Of a stretch of 64,000 bases of DNA, positions 50,001 through 62,141 are shown in pieces. The number at the start of each line of letters is the position of its first letter. The stretch's first letter is position 1. The translations under genes were made by a program, and so were the position numbers. The notes beneath the pieces were generated by a model. That model was not told the DNA's origin. It saw only the letters and a list, made by a program, of their open reading frames with translations, and did no database searches. Source of the DNA: Glycine soja (lineage: Eukaryota > Streptophyta > Magnoliopsida > Fabales > Fabaceae); assembly GCF_004193775.1 (NCBI RefSeq), contig NC_041021.1:38203718-38267717 (forward strand). The letters are read 5' to 3'.

Positions 50001-53000
50001 GAATCAGATTCTGAAGCAACAATTGTGCAGCTTAGCTTTGGGAATCGCCTTGGAGCTCTTCTTGACACGGTGATTTGGCTACTGGAAACTAAATTATGCA
50101 ATCTCTAAGATTTTCAAACCAGTTTGATATCCATTAACTGCAATTTTGTTATTTAAGTGATGCTCTCACTATGTGATTGCTAGATAAGATTTATTCAATT
50201 TATGAAGGTCCTAAGGTTTGCTTTGTTTAATTTTGTTTCCTCATTATACATCTTTTCTATTAAAAAAACAAATATGATAAAGCAAATAAAATTTGATGAT
50301 AGTTTTATGTTGTCTATGGAGTGGCTTTCTTTTTCTTTTCTTATCTTCCTTGTCATTCTTAAGTCATGGCTCCCTTAGTGAACAAGCCTCATTTGGCTCA
50401 TTTCTCCTTGTTTTATAAAATTCACCTGAAAACTACCGAGCAGCTTTTATAATCCATTGTAGTTTACTTTTTAAAGAAAGAAAAAAGTTGGAATCATCAG
50501 AATGTTGGAAGGCTGACAATCAGCAACTTGTTTGAGATTATGTTGGAAGAGAGATAACTGTTCTTGCTATGTCACATAAGGGCATCATTTATATAAAATT
50601 TTGTTAGAGTTTTGAGCTCATTTTCTCTATCCACATCATTTTATAAGTATTGTCAATAATTAATCTTTGTTTGTTCATATCAAGGTAGATGAAAGCATTA
50701 AAAGATTTGGGATTGGATGTTTCAAAGGGAACTGTCTCCACAGAGGGATTAGTCAAGCAAACAAAATTTTTCATTACACAATCGTAAGTCTTCCTTGTCT
50801 TTTTCCTCCAGTTTCTTTACCTCTGTTTTTTCTTGAATAACATTTTCAGCAATAAATGAACAAGAACATGGGTGAATTTTCTCTGCTTAAACTGATAACT
50901 ATTCTTTTTCTTTGATAAGTTAAGATATCAGTCAGTCTTTAACTGAAATTTCCCTTATCTGTGAATCATCGACATATTCTCTCTATGGAGATGTGTCTGG
51001 ACTCAGGAGGATCATCCTTTTAACTCACAATGGATTGCCCCATGTTCTTATCGGGTACTTGAGAAGAACTTTCCTCAGGTCCAGTCATTGGAAAGATTTC
51101 CTGGAGGTTAGATAGTTGGGAAGGTGCTTTCTTTTCCTTAGTGGTGTTGAAAAGTTGCCTTAATTGCAGTCAGCCCTAACCCGCCTTAGTTGCGGCCTCT
51201 TTGGGGGTTGCCTTAATTGCAGCCTCAAGGGTGGTGTTTAGTCCCACATTGGCTAGAGATAACTTAAATAGAGCTTATAAAGCTCGAGCAGTCCTTATTT
51301 TACAAGTCAATTTTGTAGGTTGAGTTATGCACTAAGTCCAAATTCTAAGAGGTGGTCATATATCCCTAACTCATTGTCCTTATCTAGTTTCCCTTTGTAT
51401 TATTTCTCTCCTTGTATTTTGGAGGCTGTTGCTCAAAGAATTGAGAAGCTTATTTGGGATTTCTTTAGTCTGGGGTTGTTGGGAATTTTGTTGTAGAACA
51501 TAATAGGAATGAAGTTTAGGTCTTGCAAATTTGGTTAAACATTGCTTTGACAGCCAAAATGGCTTTTGGGCTTTTTACTCCACGGACCAGTTCTTTATGG
51601 CATCAAGTTATCCAAAGTGTAGTTTGCATTCTGATGGGATGGGTGTTAATTCTGTGGTTAATGCCTTGTAGCCCTTGGAAATTTATATCTCAAGGTTGTG
51701 CTTCTTCTAGATCTTTTATTTCCTAGGGTGTGGGTGATGGTTTAAATTTTGGGAGGATCTTTGGGGGGTCCTCCTTGATGCATTCCCTAGACTTTTTTTT
51801 ATCTCTCTTGTTTGCGCTATGCTCCCGTAATTTGGTTTCATTCTTCATCTCATTCTGCTGCTTTCCAGAATTTTCACTTATTTAGAAATCTGTATGTTAG
51901 GGATTTCTCTGAATTACAGTCTTCTCTTTCGGTGTTGCTAAATTCAATTAATATCTCTTAGAATCCAGATAAGAGGATTTGTTCTCTTGATACTTCTGGT
52001 TTAAGTTGCACTTATTCTTCCACCATCATTAACTTTGTATAAAGTATGATTTTATTGATCTAACTGTCGAATTATAACCATATATTACCTAGATTATTCA
52101 CGTCAAATCTTGTAAAATTTGAACAATAAGAAGATAATGAAATTATTCTTATTTTCAAATGTATATGTTGTGTTAGTTTTGATATACTTGAATGAGGTAT
52201 CTTGCACGTATGACGAAGAAGAAATAAAAATCTCACTGATCATTTATTGTCTAATTTGTTTTCACTGCTTCATTAGAGCCTTGGTCTTTACAGATTTATT
52301 TGATGTTCATATTGTCACAGAGACACTGGACGCAAAGTTGAAGATCCTGATATGTTAGAGAGGATTCGGCTTACCATTATTAACAATCTGTTGAAATATC
52401 ATCCTGTAAGTTTGTTTCATAGATAATTTCCTCTGGATTTCTGATATGGTTACTTTATATATAAGAAGCTCCCTTGTAATTAACATTTTTTTATAAACAC
52501 AATTTTTCCTTGTTACCTTTTGCAAATATACTTTAGTTTGCTCTTAATTTTAAGTTTTTCCTTACTCACAAATATTATATAATTTGTGTAGGAGTCCAGT
52601 GAACTACTAGCGATGGGTGAAGTGTTTGGCATAAAGGCTCCAAAGAAGAAGGTGAATTGCACTCTTCCAGTTTTCCTTTCCTTTTTTTTTTTTGTTTTTT
52701 GTATAAAATAAATATTACTTTATTGAGGAATTCCTCTGGCTTTGTTGTTTTTTTTCCTACTTTTTTGAGGAAGGTTCAAGGTTGCAGATATTTATAAAAC
52801 ATTTCCTGATTAATTTGTTAGTCTATAGTCTTGTGTGCCTGGGTGAACTTTTAGGCCTCAAACAAAACTCTGACATCATATTTGATTTATTCATGTATCC
52901 TTGTGTCATTTCATTTCCCAATAGATGGTTTTGCCAATCTTGTGTTATTTTCAGGTAGTGGACAATGCTTTTTCACTTTTTCTCATTTGATGATTTTTGT

Positions 53001-54489
53001 TGTTAAATTAAAACTTTTGGGAGCTACGGCTAGGCTACGGGCTACCTCCTGATTTTGACCACCTAGAAATTGAAACATTATACTGAACATAAACCAATTA
53101 TGCTTATTCCAGTGTTTGTGTGTCTCTTTCTATTCGAAAAAGTGAGAATGCCTTAAAGAGATTACCTGATGACCTTTTTTTCTTAAACTTCTTGAGATTA
53201 TTAATATTAAATGGCAAAGATTCTGTCTTCACTTCTCAGATTCCATGCCCACTATGTCTTTCTATATATGATTTTCTATGTTTAATTATTGCCAGACATT
53301 ATTGCCGGACGGACTATATTGGGGCTGCTAAATTGATATGCTGGAATTTAGAAGTCATATAATATGCCACACTTATCGTAGTTTTGTGAACTTTTAGATC
53401 CTGTTTCTATGTTGATTTTGGGTGCATAGATTTTATCATGCTGTATATAGATTGAACTTATACTAGAAGATGCTTGGTTCTTTTTATTATATAGAAAAGG
53501 GGTATTTTTAATTTTTGATGGTATTAAAATAGCTTTTATTACTCAAGTCTTTATTAATTACTTAACAAAGGAAAATATTAAATGCTTTTAAGATTTTCAA
53601 AAGATTAAATGCTTGTAATTTTTATTAGTTTATATTCTTATTCCATAACATGTGTCCTAACTCCTAAGGCCACACATTCACAAAACCCTAAAAAAAGCTT
53701 AGTTACTTCTACCAGATTTTGCACGTTGCAAGTATTCAATTCAATAATATCAACTTTATGCTGTTTTGTGCAGCTTGATGATGATATCAAAACTCGTATA
53801 CAAGTTAAGGAAGATGGGCCCAAGAGGAGGTTTGCATCTTATAACTAGTGGATATTGTAGTTTTTGAGCTGTTTATTACTTGTACTGTTTAGACACCAAA
53901 TAACTAGCATAATAAACAACCCAATATGCAATAGGCGCATGATGCCATCTATAATGCTTTTTAATTCAATATTTATCAGCTTGCTGTATATAGAGACAGC
54001 AGATAGGCCGGGATTGCTGGTTGAAATCATCAAAGTCATTGCAGATGTAAACATTGATGTTGAGTCGGCTGAGATTGATACAGAGGTATCTTCCTCTTTG
54101 TCTCTGTCCGCCTCTGCTTGATTCATTTACCCTAAGTAACTTTACCCCCCTTTCTCTCAGGGTTTGGTTGCTAAGGATACATTTCATGTTAGTTACGGCG
54201 GGGCTGCATTGAACAGTTCAATGTCTCAGGTAACCCTCGTGTTCAAAGAAATGGAGAAATTTTTCCTATATGCTGAGGAAGAACTAATTTAGGAATCGTT
54301 TGTTTATCTGACTAACTATTGCATTGATTTTAAATAAGTCGGTTTGCCTTTTATCCAACACCAAGTCATTCATTTTGCTGAATTTAATTGCACGGGGAAT
54401 TATTTTTTGTGATTTTGAATGAGCAGGTTTTGGTGAATTGTCTGCGTTACTACCTGCGGACGCCAGAGACAGATATTGATAGTTACTGA
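47062..54489 (+). CDS. ACR11: ACT-domain protein ACR11, chloroplast
   Basis: Ten exons: 47062-47198, 48772-48826, 49947-50069, 50689-50783, 52321-52405, 52592-52651, 53774-53829, 53980-54085, 54161-54229, 54427-54489; 282 residues, close to the Arabidopsis protein (about 290). The first ~60 residues are Ser/Pro/Phe-rich without acidic clusters, a plastid transit peptide. Two ACT domains follow: the first about residues 78-150 ([20 protein letters not shown]), the second about 205-275 ([20 protein letters not shown]). The C-terminus [20 protein letters not shown] is a family signature. ACT domains sense amino acids; Arabidopsis ACR11 is linked to plastid glutamine synthetase/Fd-GOGAT, which is family knowledge and not visible here. 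Introns 1 and 4 carry a SINE, a solo-LTR-like piece and a LINE remnant, but splice sites are intact. Confidence 0.95.
47664..47788 (-). mobile_element. tRNA-derived SINE in ACR11 intron 1
   Basis: Read on the minus strand, the element starts near an A box (TGGTCTAGTGGT, 47764-47775), has a B box-like GGTTGGAATCC (47722-47732) and ends in an A run (T run at 47665-47672 on plus). A perfect 13-bp duplication, ACCTTACTTCTGT, flanks it at 47651-47663 and 47789-47801. This is the structure of a LINE-mobilised SINE. Confidence 0.85.
51230..51355 (+). mobile_element. Solo-LTR-like fragment in ACR11 intron 4
   Basis: Contains GTCCCACATTG (51241-51251), then TATAAA at 51276, and shares TCCCACATTGGCTAGAGATA with the TRIM LTR at 63250. 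No primer-binding site or second LTR is seen, so it looks like a solo or decayed LTR. Confidence 0.5.
51378..51990 (+). mobile_element. Decayed LINE (L1-type) ORF2 C-terminal remnant
   Basis: Broken reading frames resemble the C-terminal part of plant LINE reverse transcriptases, for example [15 protein letters not shown] (about 51420-51470), then, after stops and shifts, [10 protein letters not shown] and VGDGL..FWEDLWG near 51660-51760, and [15 protein letters not shown] near 51865. Many stops and frameshifts show it is dead. Confidence 0.65.
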
Positions 54490-55631
54490 AGGAACCACCC
54501 TTGTAAAATAAGCCAATGCAATGGTTCTTTCCTATACCAAATCGCCAGTTACTGCTACCACATTATGGAATGAGTTGAGTACCTGTAACTAACTATGGAA
54601 TGAATACGTGTTGCCTGTGGTATGGAATCTATGAATACCTGAAACTCACTGAACGTCCGTTAAATCTGATATGAAAGCTAAAAAAATTGAAAATGAATTT
54701 TGCCTCATTTCCTAAATGGTTTATGAGAGTATAACTGGGAGGTGAAATTTCAAATTTGATAAAAATGAAAAGTAGAATATCATATAAGTGAATATAAAAC
54801 CTATAAATATGAGATTTAAAGTTTTGAATTAAAGTGTAGTGTCAAGTTTATTTATTTGGTTGTTCATGCCTCATTTGATAAACAAATCTCCCTAGTATTA
54901 ACCGCTTGGATTTTCCATTCCCATTAGTTTCGGTGATGGTTATGGTTTTATTTTTTGTTGTAAAACACATGGTTAAAATAGATATTTTTTAACATAAAAA
55001 GAATTGGAGATAATTTAGGACCTCTTGAACATTGTTTTAAAATATTTTTCTATTTTAAAAAAATAAAACTTTGCTTGGTATCCATCTGTTTTCATTTAAA
55101 GTTTTGGAAATAAATTTTGAAAATAATTTTTTTTTAAAAGCATAGCATTTTTAACATATTTTCTTGATGCCGGAAAGAAGGTCTTAACATTGCGTTCATG
55201 AGCTTGCACTAGGGATAAACAAGACCCCTTTTCCATAGGGGTTAAATTGGCATACTAAAAGTAAGTTTTGAATTTTCTTAGTTTCAAACATGATAGTGTT
55301 TTACACTCCTAGAGACCAAAGCAAAGTTTTACTCTTTTCCTAATTAACGATAAGTGTGCTAAGAATACCAGCAATGCAATCACAAAGTTGTATATTTTAT
55401 GAGAGCCTACATGTATTTTTTTAATCATAGACAATTCTGTTCCTATAGAGTAAGATCATAGCAAGTCTCTGAATATTTACATACACACTAATTGATTCAC
55501 TTGGCTTAATAAATAAATCATAACAGTAAATTTGTTGATTTTTACCATAATTATTTGAAAATCATAAGAATGATATTTCTGATTGATTGACCGTTTACAC
55601 CAATGCCTTTAGGTATCACAAAGTGCTTATT
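54490..55631. other. Convergent intergenic region, ACR11 to TMEM45-like
   Basis: Contains the 3' flanks of both genes. No further gene or clear transposon is seen. Confidence 0.55.
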
Positions 55632-56564
55632 TTAAATTTGCTCTCGCATGCTTTTCTCTTGGGATTGGGATTCAACGTGGATGTTATTGTCAAGGTGGAT
55701 AGTGACTTTAGGTTTCACAAAGCCATCTTCTTCACCGTAATGTTCCTCCTTTGTCAGAAAAACATACTCCACTTTCTCACCATATCTTTTAACCAGAATC
55801 AAGTAGAAAGACATGCCAAAAATGGTGACTACAATCAACAAGAAGCTGAACTGAATGTTCACCAAGGAGATAGCACGATGAAGTGACTCATCATCACTGC
55901 ATCTCACTACATATTCATCAGACTCCTCAAGGTGCATGAAGCAACCTTTGGCTTGGAACCCTGGTGTCCAAAGCAAGAAACCCATGACCATAAGCCACAC
56001 ACCTTGGAAGATTATGCTGACAGAACGCACAAAGCAGACCAAGAAGCTCTTAGGGAAGCCAATTCCCATGAGGGTTGTACTCAAAGAAATAATGATCAAA
56101 AGTTGCAACAAGAAGTGGTATTGGCCTTCTGGTCCCATGTGATCCCTAGAGTGAAGGTGGATGAGAAGAAATTGTTGTGTAAAAGCTAAGGCTCCTAGCA
56201 AATTAGTTAGCTCATGCTGAGCTTTGATGCATTTTCTATCAAGAACTATGGCAAAAATGGCATAGACCAAGAAAGCCATGGCCATGAAGGAGTGTTCAAA
56301 GTTGTGGAGATGGGTGGTGGGAATGGTTCCATCAGGGTCTAATGGTTGGTGATGAATGGGAGCAATGAAGAGTTCCGAGGCAATGAAGATTGTGCAGCTT
56401 GCCATGATGAAGTGGAGCTCCAAGTATCTGGATATTTTGGTGGGAAACCATAGGGTTGATGAGTAGGACTTGGAACTAAGAGCATGGAGCTTGATGTGGT
56501 TGAAGAAGTGCCATAAACCAATTACAAAGAAGCCAAAGCCCAAAAGTTGATGTCCCTCCAACAT
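55632..56564 (-). CDS. TMEM45/DUF716 family membrane protein
   Basis: Intronless, 310 residues. The protein is a string of hydrophobic helices (about seven) with conserved His-rich connectors: GHQLLGFGFFVIGLWHFFNH at the N-terminus, HNFEHSFMAMAFLVYAIFAI, then FLLIHLHSRDHMGPEGQYH, and GVWLMVMGFLLWTPGF. These are hallmarks of the DUF716/TMEM45 family. The C-terminal ~50 residues are charged and probably cytosolic. The biochemical function is unknown in plants. The start is the first ATG in frame and begins directly at the conserved family N-terminus. A donor-like CA/GTAAGT near 56756 hints at a spliced 5' UTR. Confidence 0.92.
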   Translation of the reverse strand: MLEGHQLLGFGFFVIGLWHFFNHIKLHALSSKSYSSTLWFPTKISRYLELHFIMASCTIFIASELFIAPIHHQPLDPDGTIPTTHLHNFEHSFMAMAFLVYAIFAIVLDRKCIKAQHELTNLLGALAFTQQFLLIHLHSRDHMGPEGQYHFLLQLLIIISLSTTLMGIGFPKSFLVCFVRSVSIIFQGVWLMVMGFLLWTPGFQAKGCFMHLEESDEYVVRCSDDESLHRAISLVNIQFSFLLIVVTIFGMSFYLILVKRYGEKVEYVFLTKEEHYGEEDGFVKPKVTIHLDNNIHVESQSQEKSMREQI

Positions 56565-57419
56565 AGTGCTTGTTACGCCAACACAAGAGAAACGAGAAAA
56601 GTTTAATAGACACTAAACTTTATTCAACACCTAAAGAGGGGAAAAGAGAGAAATGTACGTATGATAAGTGATATATGATGTGACGGAAAAAGAAAGATAC
56701 AAATAAATGATAGGTGTTAATAGAATGTATGATATATAGCACACTTCAAAGAAACTTACTGAGTAGGAGTTTTAATTAGATGGTGTTCTTTGTCCACCAA
56801 AGGAAATGTAGTAGTATTGTTCGAAGAACTCAGAAACAAAAGGTAAAGAAACACCAACACACAACTGTTGTATGTTCCACAGGGCAAACCAAATGAGATG
56901 ATCTTTTATAGAGTTCTCTGTTTTGGGTACTCAATGCAGATGAGGTTGGTTATGATGAGTGTGTGAAGCCAATTAGTGGCACGGCCTGAAACCTCCTTTC
57001 ACAAGGTTGGTGTAATGTGGTGCGTGTCTCATAAGCAAAAGGTTTGGCATTTATTCTAAGAAAGAAGAAAGAATTGAAGAGGCGGGGACAACCACAGTTG
57101 GGTTGTTTTTAAGGTGCTTTTCCATGGAAATTTCAAGCTAACAGCCATAAGTATTATAATTCAATTGTACGTCTGGCTGGCAGGTAAAGATGTCAATTTG
57201 GATTTCTGATTCAAGTAGTAAATTAAATAGAGTCCACTGTAAGGGAAGAATCAGTGTTTGATGGAGTGAGATCCACTAAATTAGGAATAAGATTTACACT
57301 CTTTCATAGGTTTTAATAAATTATAGGCACTAAGGGAAGAATGTAGTAAAACCATTATATTACAAAGAATTTTATTAAAATATTCTGAAAGTGTAAATGT
57401 TTTTAAACTGTACGTAATC

Positions 57420-57667
57420 TAATTATAATTTATTGTACAATTAAAAAATTATTTAACCGATCATCGAGGTGAATTGGTCAAAAAATGTTTGAATTAATTA
57501 GAATACCAACTGAACACGAGGTTCTTAAAAAAGATTTAGTCTTAATTATAATTTATTGTACAATTAAAAATTTATTTAACCGATCATCGAGGTGAATTGG
57601 TCAGAAAATGTTTGAGTTAATTAGAATACCCACTGAACACGAGGTTCTTAAAAAAAGATTTAGTCTT
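57420..57667. repeat. Two-copy tandem duplication of about 123 bp
   Basis: The segment starting TAATTATAATTTATTGTAC at 57420 recurs at 57543 with a handful of substitutions (for example GTTTGAATTAATT against GTTTGAGTTAATT). It looks like a recent local duplication. Confidence 0.9.
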
Positions 57668-60098
57668 GAGATAATTAAATGTGGTTAAATTGTTCCCCAT
57701 TGAATTAGTATATTTTTTTACAAGTAATGGCCAAGGATATGCGTCCAAATTCTTACATATGAAGTGGCGTTTTTTTTTTTTATACATCCAAAATTGACTG
57801 TAAATCTGAACGGCTTTTGAAATTTACCGAAACTTGTGTTTTATTTTAAACGTTATATTCGTGAAATCGTTTTTTCATATCATTTACAGCAGTCATATTT
57901 GTATTGAGCTTTTTTTGTTTTTTTTTATAATATTGTATTGGGCTTTATTACAATACAATTAACTAGGTTTTTTCTTTCTTTCACCTTAATATATGTGTAT
58001 TGCGTTGCGGAAGATTTTCTCTCTGCATTTTCTTTTAAGACAGAAATTACTACAGTTTGTAAGAGTATGCCGAGTGGAGAAGTTTCTTAGAAATTTCGCA
58101 AGTTATAGTTTGTAGTTTAAGGCTTTAAGTATTCATATAAACAATCAAATCTCTAAAAAATCTAGAGTAGAATTACCTAATTAAAATTATTTTACATTAG
58201 AATACGGTTAACTAACGTTTCTCTTAGATTTATTATGAAATTTATGAAAATGTATACCAATACTATTCGGTACACCCATCTTCGTCTAACAAACTTGAAT
58301 TATTATTTTTCAGGGTGAAATAATCTTTATAAATATTTCTCTTCCCGGTTAAGTTTGTTACTTCTTCATTTTGTAATGCATACTTTATAAACCCGCATAT
58401 CAAAATTCTCTTTAATTAATTATTTAATAAAAAAATCATTTTTTCATAATTTTTTAGAGTTGAATAGTGATGCATTGACAGTGTGAAACTATTTCACATG
58501 GTCAATCAATCACAAATTAACGTTACTACTTAACATGACTTTTAAAGAAATTATTATAAAAATTAATAAATTTATCTTATATGAATATTGTGATTACATC
58601 ATCTATTTTCTCATTTTTTTAGAAGAAAAAATAATTAAATGAGAAATTGACTTATCAAAATTAATTAATGATTTTGAACAAATTTTAATTAATTACATAG
58701 AAAATATTTTTTAAAAAAAATATTAAAAAAAATGCCGCTAATACATCTGACACAGTAACATTTCTTTTCTTTTAATTTTAAGATTTTGGTTACAGAACTT
58801 CTCCAAATGTTTCAGTCAGGTCCATTTTTCGGTCTTCCATTCTTTTTTTTTTTAAACGAAATATGCTAATCTCATTCATATTAGTATTCTTAGATGCTGA
58901 TGTGTCCCTTAATAATACATCTGACACAGTGACATGTATGTATTATGTAACACATCACATGTGAAAACTAAGAAATAAATCAATTTAAAATAATTAATTC
59001 AAAATTGTGGAGAGAGGTGACGTGCAGCACGTGAGTTTTTCTTTTCAGGGACAAAAAAAAAATCATGTTTTGGGTCCTAAGGTAAATACAATACCAACAA
59101 CATCATAAGTGGGCACGAGAGTAGACAATAGTCCCACGAGGTCTTTGAAAGGACTGCAGAGAGGGAATCTTCGTCTGGCACTGGCAAACTCAGCAAAAGT
59201 TTGAATAAAAAGAGTGATTACAAATTTCCAATGGACCCATTGAAGAGCTATCCTATTTTGCGTATTGGAGGCGTTAAGTGCAATGTCCTTTACGCAGAAT
59301 CCACTTGTAATTAACTAATTATAATTGCAGCAATGTTCCTTGCTGATAACACTTGATTTTACTAGAACAACAAATGCACTTCACAAGGGGATTGTACAGA
59401 TTATGCAATAAACGCAAAAAAAAAAAAAAAAAAATTACACAAGGGACAAGATACATTGTTAATCTGTTCCAGTGCCTCTTCCACACGATGTTATCAATGC
59501 AAAAACAATCTAATTCAAAGCAATAGAAAAAACAATACAGATATCATAAAAAGTTATAAAATCGGTTCGGTTCACGACATACCAAACCATTTCCAATTCA
59601 TTACACACCAAATATTGTGAATTCCTTACATTCACATATTCTGTTATACATTACATCGTTTTTTTTTTTTTGATGAAAATTAAATTACATCGTTAGTACC
59701 TCAATCATTACAAAAACCACATCCAAACTACACAACTTAACCAAAGCACCACCCCATTAACACAGTAACACCAACACTAAACACCACGACATCACCATTA
59801 AAGTGCATGGAATGTGAGAGGGAATTCAGGATACAAGTACAACACAAGAGAGAACTCTTCATATTTTTGTTGAATTGATATTTTTGTAAAGTGCTTATCT
59901 GACATTAATGTGAGATGGGTTATCAAGGGATGGACAAGTCAGCATCTAACTAAGACTAACATGAATGAGGTAAGCAAATTCCGTCAAGAAATGGATGGAA
60001 TACTACGGAGGGAATTGATTGCAATATCTACAAAAAATTTAGGACCAAAATTGCATAATTGTAAGAGCCAAAATAACACAAACGTAAAAGGAGATTAA

Positions 60099-60259
60099 GG
60101 CACCGTTTGGTTTAAAGGAATGAAAGAGGTATGAAAGTGAAAAGAGATGGAAAAAAGTGAAATATTTGAATTAAAGTAGAGTGTAAAGATGTGAAACCCG
60201 CACTAATTTTTGAAACTTTCATCTCAATTCACCCAAGAGAAATTAAACCAAACACTACC
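60099..60259. mobile_element. Tourist-like MITE
   Basis: 161 bp, ends GGCACCGTTTGGTTTAA and TTAAACCAAACACTACC as inverted repeats, flanked by TAA on both sides (60096-60098, 60260-60262), the target duplication of PIF/Harbinger elements. Confidence 0.8.
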
Positions 60260-60618
60260 TAAAAGTACAATTAAAAGTTAGGAATTTCCAGAACAGCTCA
60301 CAGATCATGATTACTGGTTAGTAATGATCACAATACGGAATGTTAACTCTGAAATTTCAATAACTGTGTGGAGTCTACCATTAGTAGAACAAAAGACAGA
60401 CAGAATATTGGCTACACACAAAAGCAACTCACAAATCCTATCTTCACCGTTCATTTCTTCCCTCAATGCTCCATTGCTTTAGAATTAATATAGTAAATGC
60501 ATAACATTCATTGAGGACACGAGTATGATTGGAAATTGACCAATGCACATGAAAATTTCATATAAACTATAACAAGTTACATTATACAACAGCAAACCTG
60601 GGATTGGATCAACAAAAA

Positions 60619-61950
60619 TTAGAACCCGGATGCCTCAACTAATGAGGAATATGATGCATTTTCATCCAAGTCTGTAGGCTTCTTACTGCTGGTTTTCCTT
60701 GATGTTCCATCACTATTGTTGCCAAGTGACCCAACCTCCAGACCTACAATCTCAGAGAATTTTAATCTTTGGTGTTTAGCTGAATCCATATCTCCATCCC
60801 AGCAAGTCTCAGAAATAATTTCAAGTGCTTTATCAATCTTGTCTTCAGCCACAAGATCCCCATTTTCCAAGAGGACAAGGTACAGTTGTTCAGCTGAAGC
60901 TTTTCGAATCTGATTAACATTAAAATTGAAATAAAATAAAATTTGAGAAGCCACAAAGCAAGCAACAAAGTAATGACCTGTTTGTTTAAGCTTATACTCC
61001 CTCTGGTTTTAAATATAAGCAAAAAAAAAAAATTCACATTAATTAGAAAGTTGGTTAACAACATTTAATTGAACCAATTTCAATTAAAAAATAAGTTATT
61101 TCCCTAAAATACCCTTTATTGGAATTTGATATCAAGAATAAAAAGTTATTCGAATTAAAACCCCTCTTAAATGAAGGGTATTTTGGAGATGATCTCATAA
61201 AATAAGGTAAAATTAGTTGAGATTTGCTTATATTTTTAAAACCAAGACTCAGACATTTTTTTGCTTATATTCAAAACCGGTTGGTCAAGGGTTCGAATCC
61301 GGAAACAGCCTCTTTGCATATGCAAGGGTGAGGCTGCATACAATGACCCTCCCTCATACCTTCGAATGGCGAGGAACCTCTAGGCACTGGGATACATTAG
61401 TTTTTTTATTCAAAACCAGAGGGAGTAAAAAGTAATTTTATAATAAAACTTAGAAGTGGTTACAACTCGCTGTAAATTCTTTTCAAGGACAATGGACTGT
61501 ATAAGTTCAAGATCGAGGAGCAATTTCAGTTTTTTTTAATTACTCTTTTATCTTTCAAGAAAAACACAAAAAAAAATTTAAAAATAATTATCATAATTTT
61601 TTAAAACATATGTAGTTGAAAAGATTTTTTTCTATAAAATAAGCACAAATAAACAAACTCTTAATTGCGAAAAAAGAGCCTGTCTATTTTGCATGTGATC
61701 ACAGTTAAGCGAAAAACAGGATGCAAAGTAGTGAATCTCATACTGATGAATATTCAGGAATCACCTTAGGGTAACGATGACCAAGAAAGTTAAGAAGTTG
61801 AGAAAAGGCCCTCATATTGATAGGTTCCTGAACTGAAGCTACATAACCAAGTATTGCAATACCAGCATACAATTTAGAGAAGTCTTTTGATCCCTTCAAT
61901 TCAAATGACAGAGAATCCAAAACAGCACCACAAAAAGCCGGAGTGTGAGC
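60619..61950 (-). CDS. TFCD: Tubulin-folding cofactor D, last two exons (partial)
   Basis: Two exons in gene order, 61950-61765 and 60909-60619, encode the C-terminal 158 residues. The sequence RYPKIRKASAEQLYLVLLEN across the junction, and ALEIISETCWDGDMDSAKHQ after it, are characteristic of the C-terminus of cofactor D, a HEAT/ARM-repeat chaperone of about 1250 residues that binds beta-tubulin during heterodimer assembly (Arabidopsis TITAN1). The stop is at 60619-60621, after SSLVEASGF. The next upstream exon lies beyond 64000, so the intron is over 2 kb and is packed with TRIM and LINE insertions. Nothing in the visible exons is broken. Start and most of the protein are outside the window. 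Confidence 0.9.
60997..61425. mobile_element. Stowaway MITE carrying an internal SINE
   Basis: Ends CTCCCTCTGGTTTTAAATAT and TTCAAAACCAGAGGGAG are inverted repeats, with TA on both sides (60995-60996, 61426-61427) as in Tc1/mariner Stowaway elements. Removing the SINE at 61279-61408 and one duplicate restores the right terminal repeat (GCTTATATTCAAAACC..). It lies in a cofactor D intron. Confidence 0.8.
61279..61408 (+). mobile_element. 5'-truncated Au-like SINE nested in the Stowaway MITE
   Basis: Contains a perfect B box GGTTCGAATCC, then AAACAGCCTCTTTGCA and the AGGGTGAGGCTGCATACAA block known from Au SINEs, ending in a T run. A 9-bp duplication TTCAAAACC flanks it (61270-61278, 61409-61417). 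No A box is present, so the 5' end is missing. Confidence 0.75.
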
Positions 61951-62141
61951 CTGAAAATACAATTTATTAATCAACATGTTATCACCAAGCATTTGTAAAA
62001 TAATACAATTTATGCATGATGATCAATTTTCACACTATTGCAACCACTGGGTTTTTTTTTTCTAATTCAATTCTCTGCTTTCTTAATCCATTGTTCTTAA
62101 TCTAGGTTGCAGCTTATTAGTCCATTATTATTCTTCTAGGT

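Larger units (their letters stand above)
56565..60618. other. Intergenic region with local duplication and a MITE
   Basis: Promoter of the TMEM45-like gene, then AT-rich DNA. It holds a 123-bp tandem duplication (57420-57667), a pair of TAATACATCTGACACAGT repeats near 58739 and 58913, an A run near 59420, and a Tourist-like MITE (60099-60259). No gene is supported. Confidence 0.6.

Noticed and set aside
55932..56189. Plus-strand open frames across the TMEM45-like gene
   Set aside because: Antisense shadows of a conserved minus-strand coding exon.
61284..61310. GGTTCGAATCC as a tRNA gene
   Set aside because: No acceptor stem, D-arm or A box upstream; it is flanked by a 9-bp target duplication and followed by Au-SINE-like sequence.
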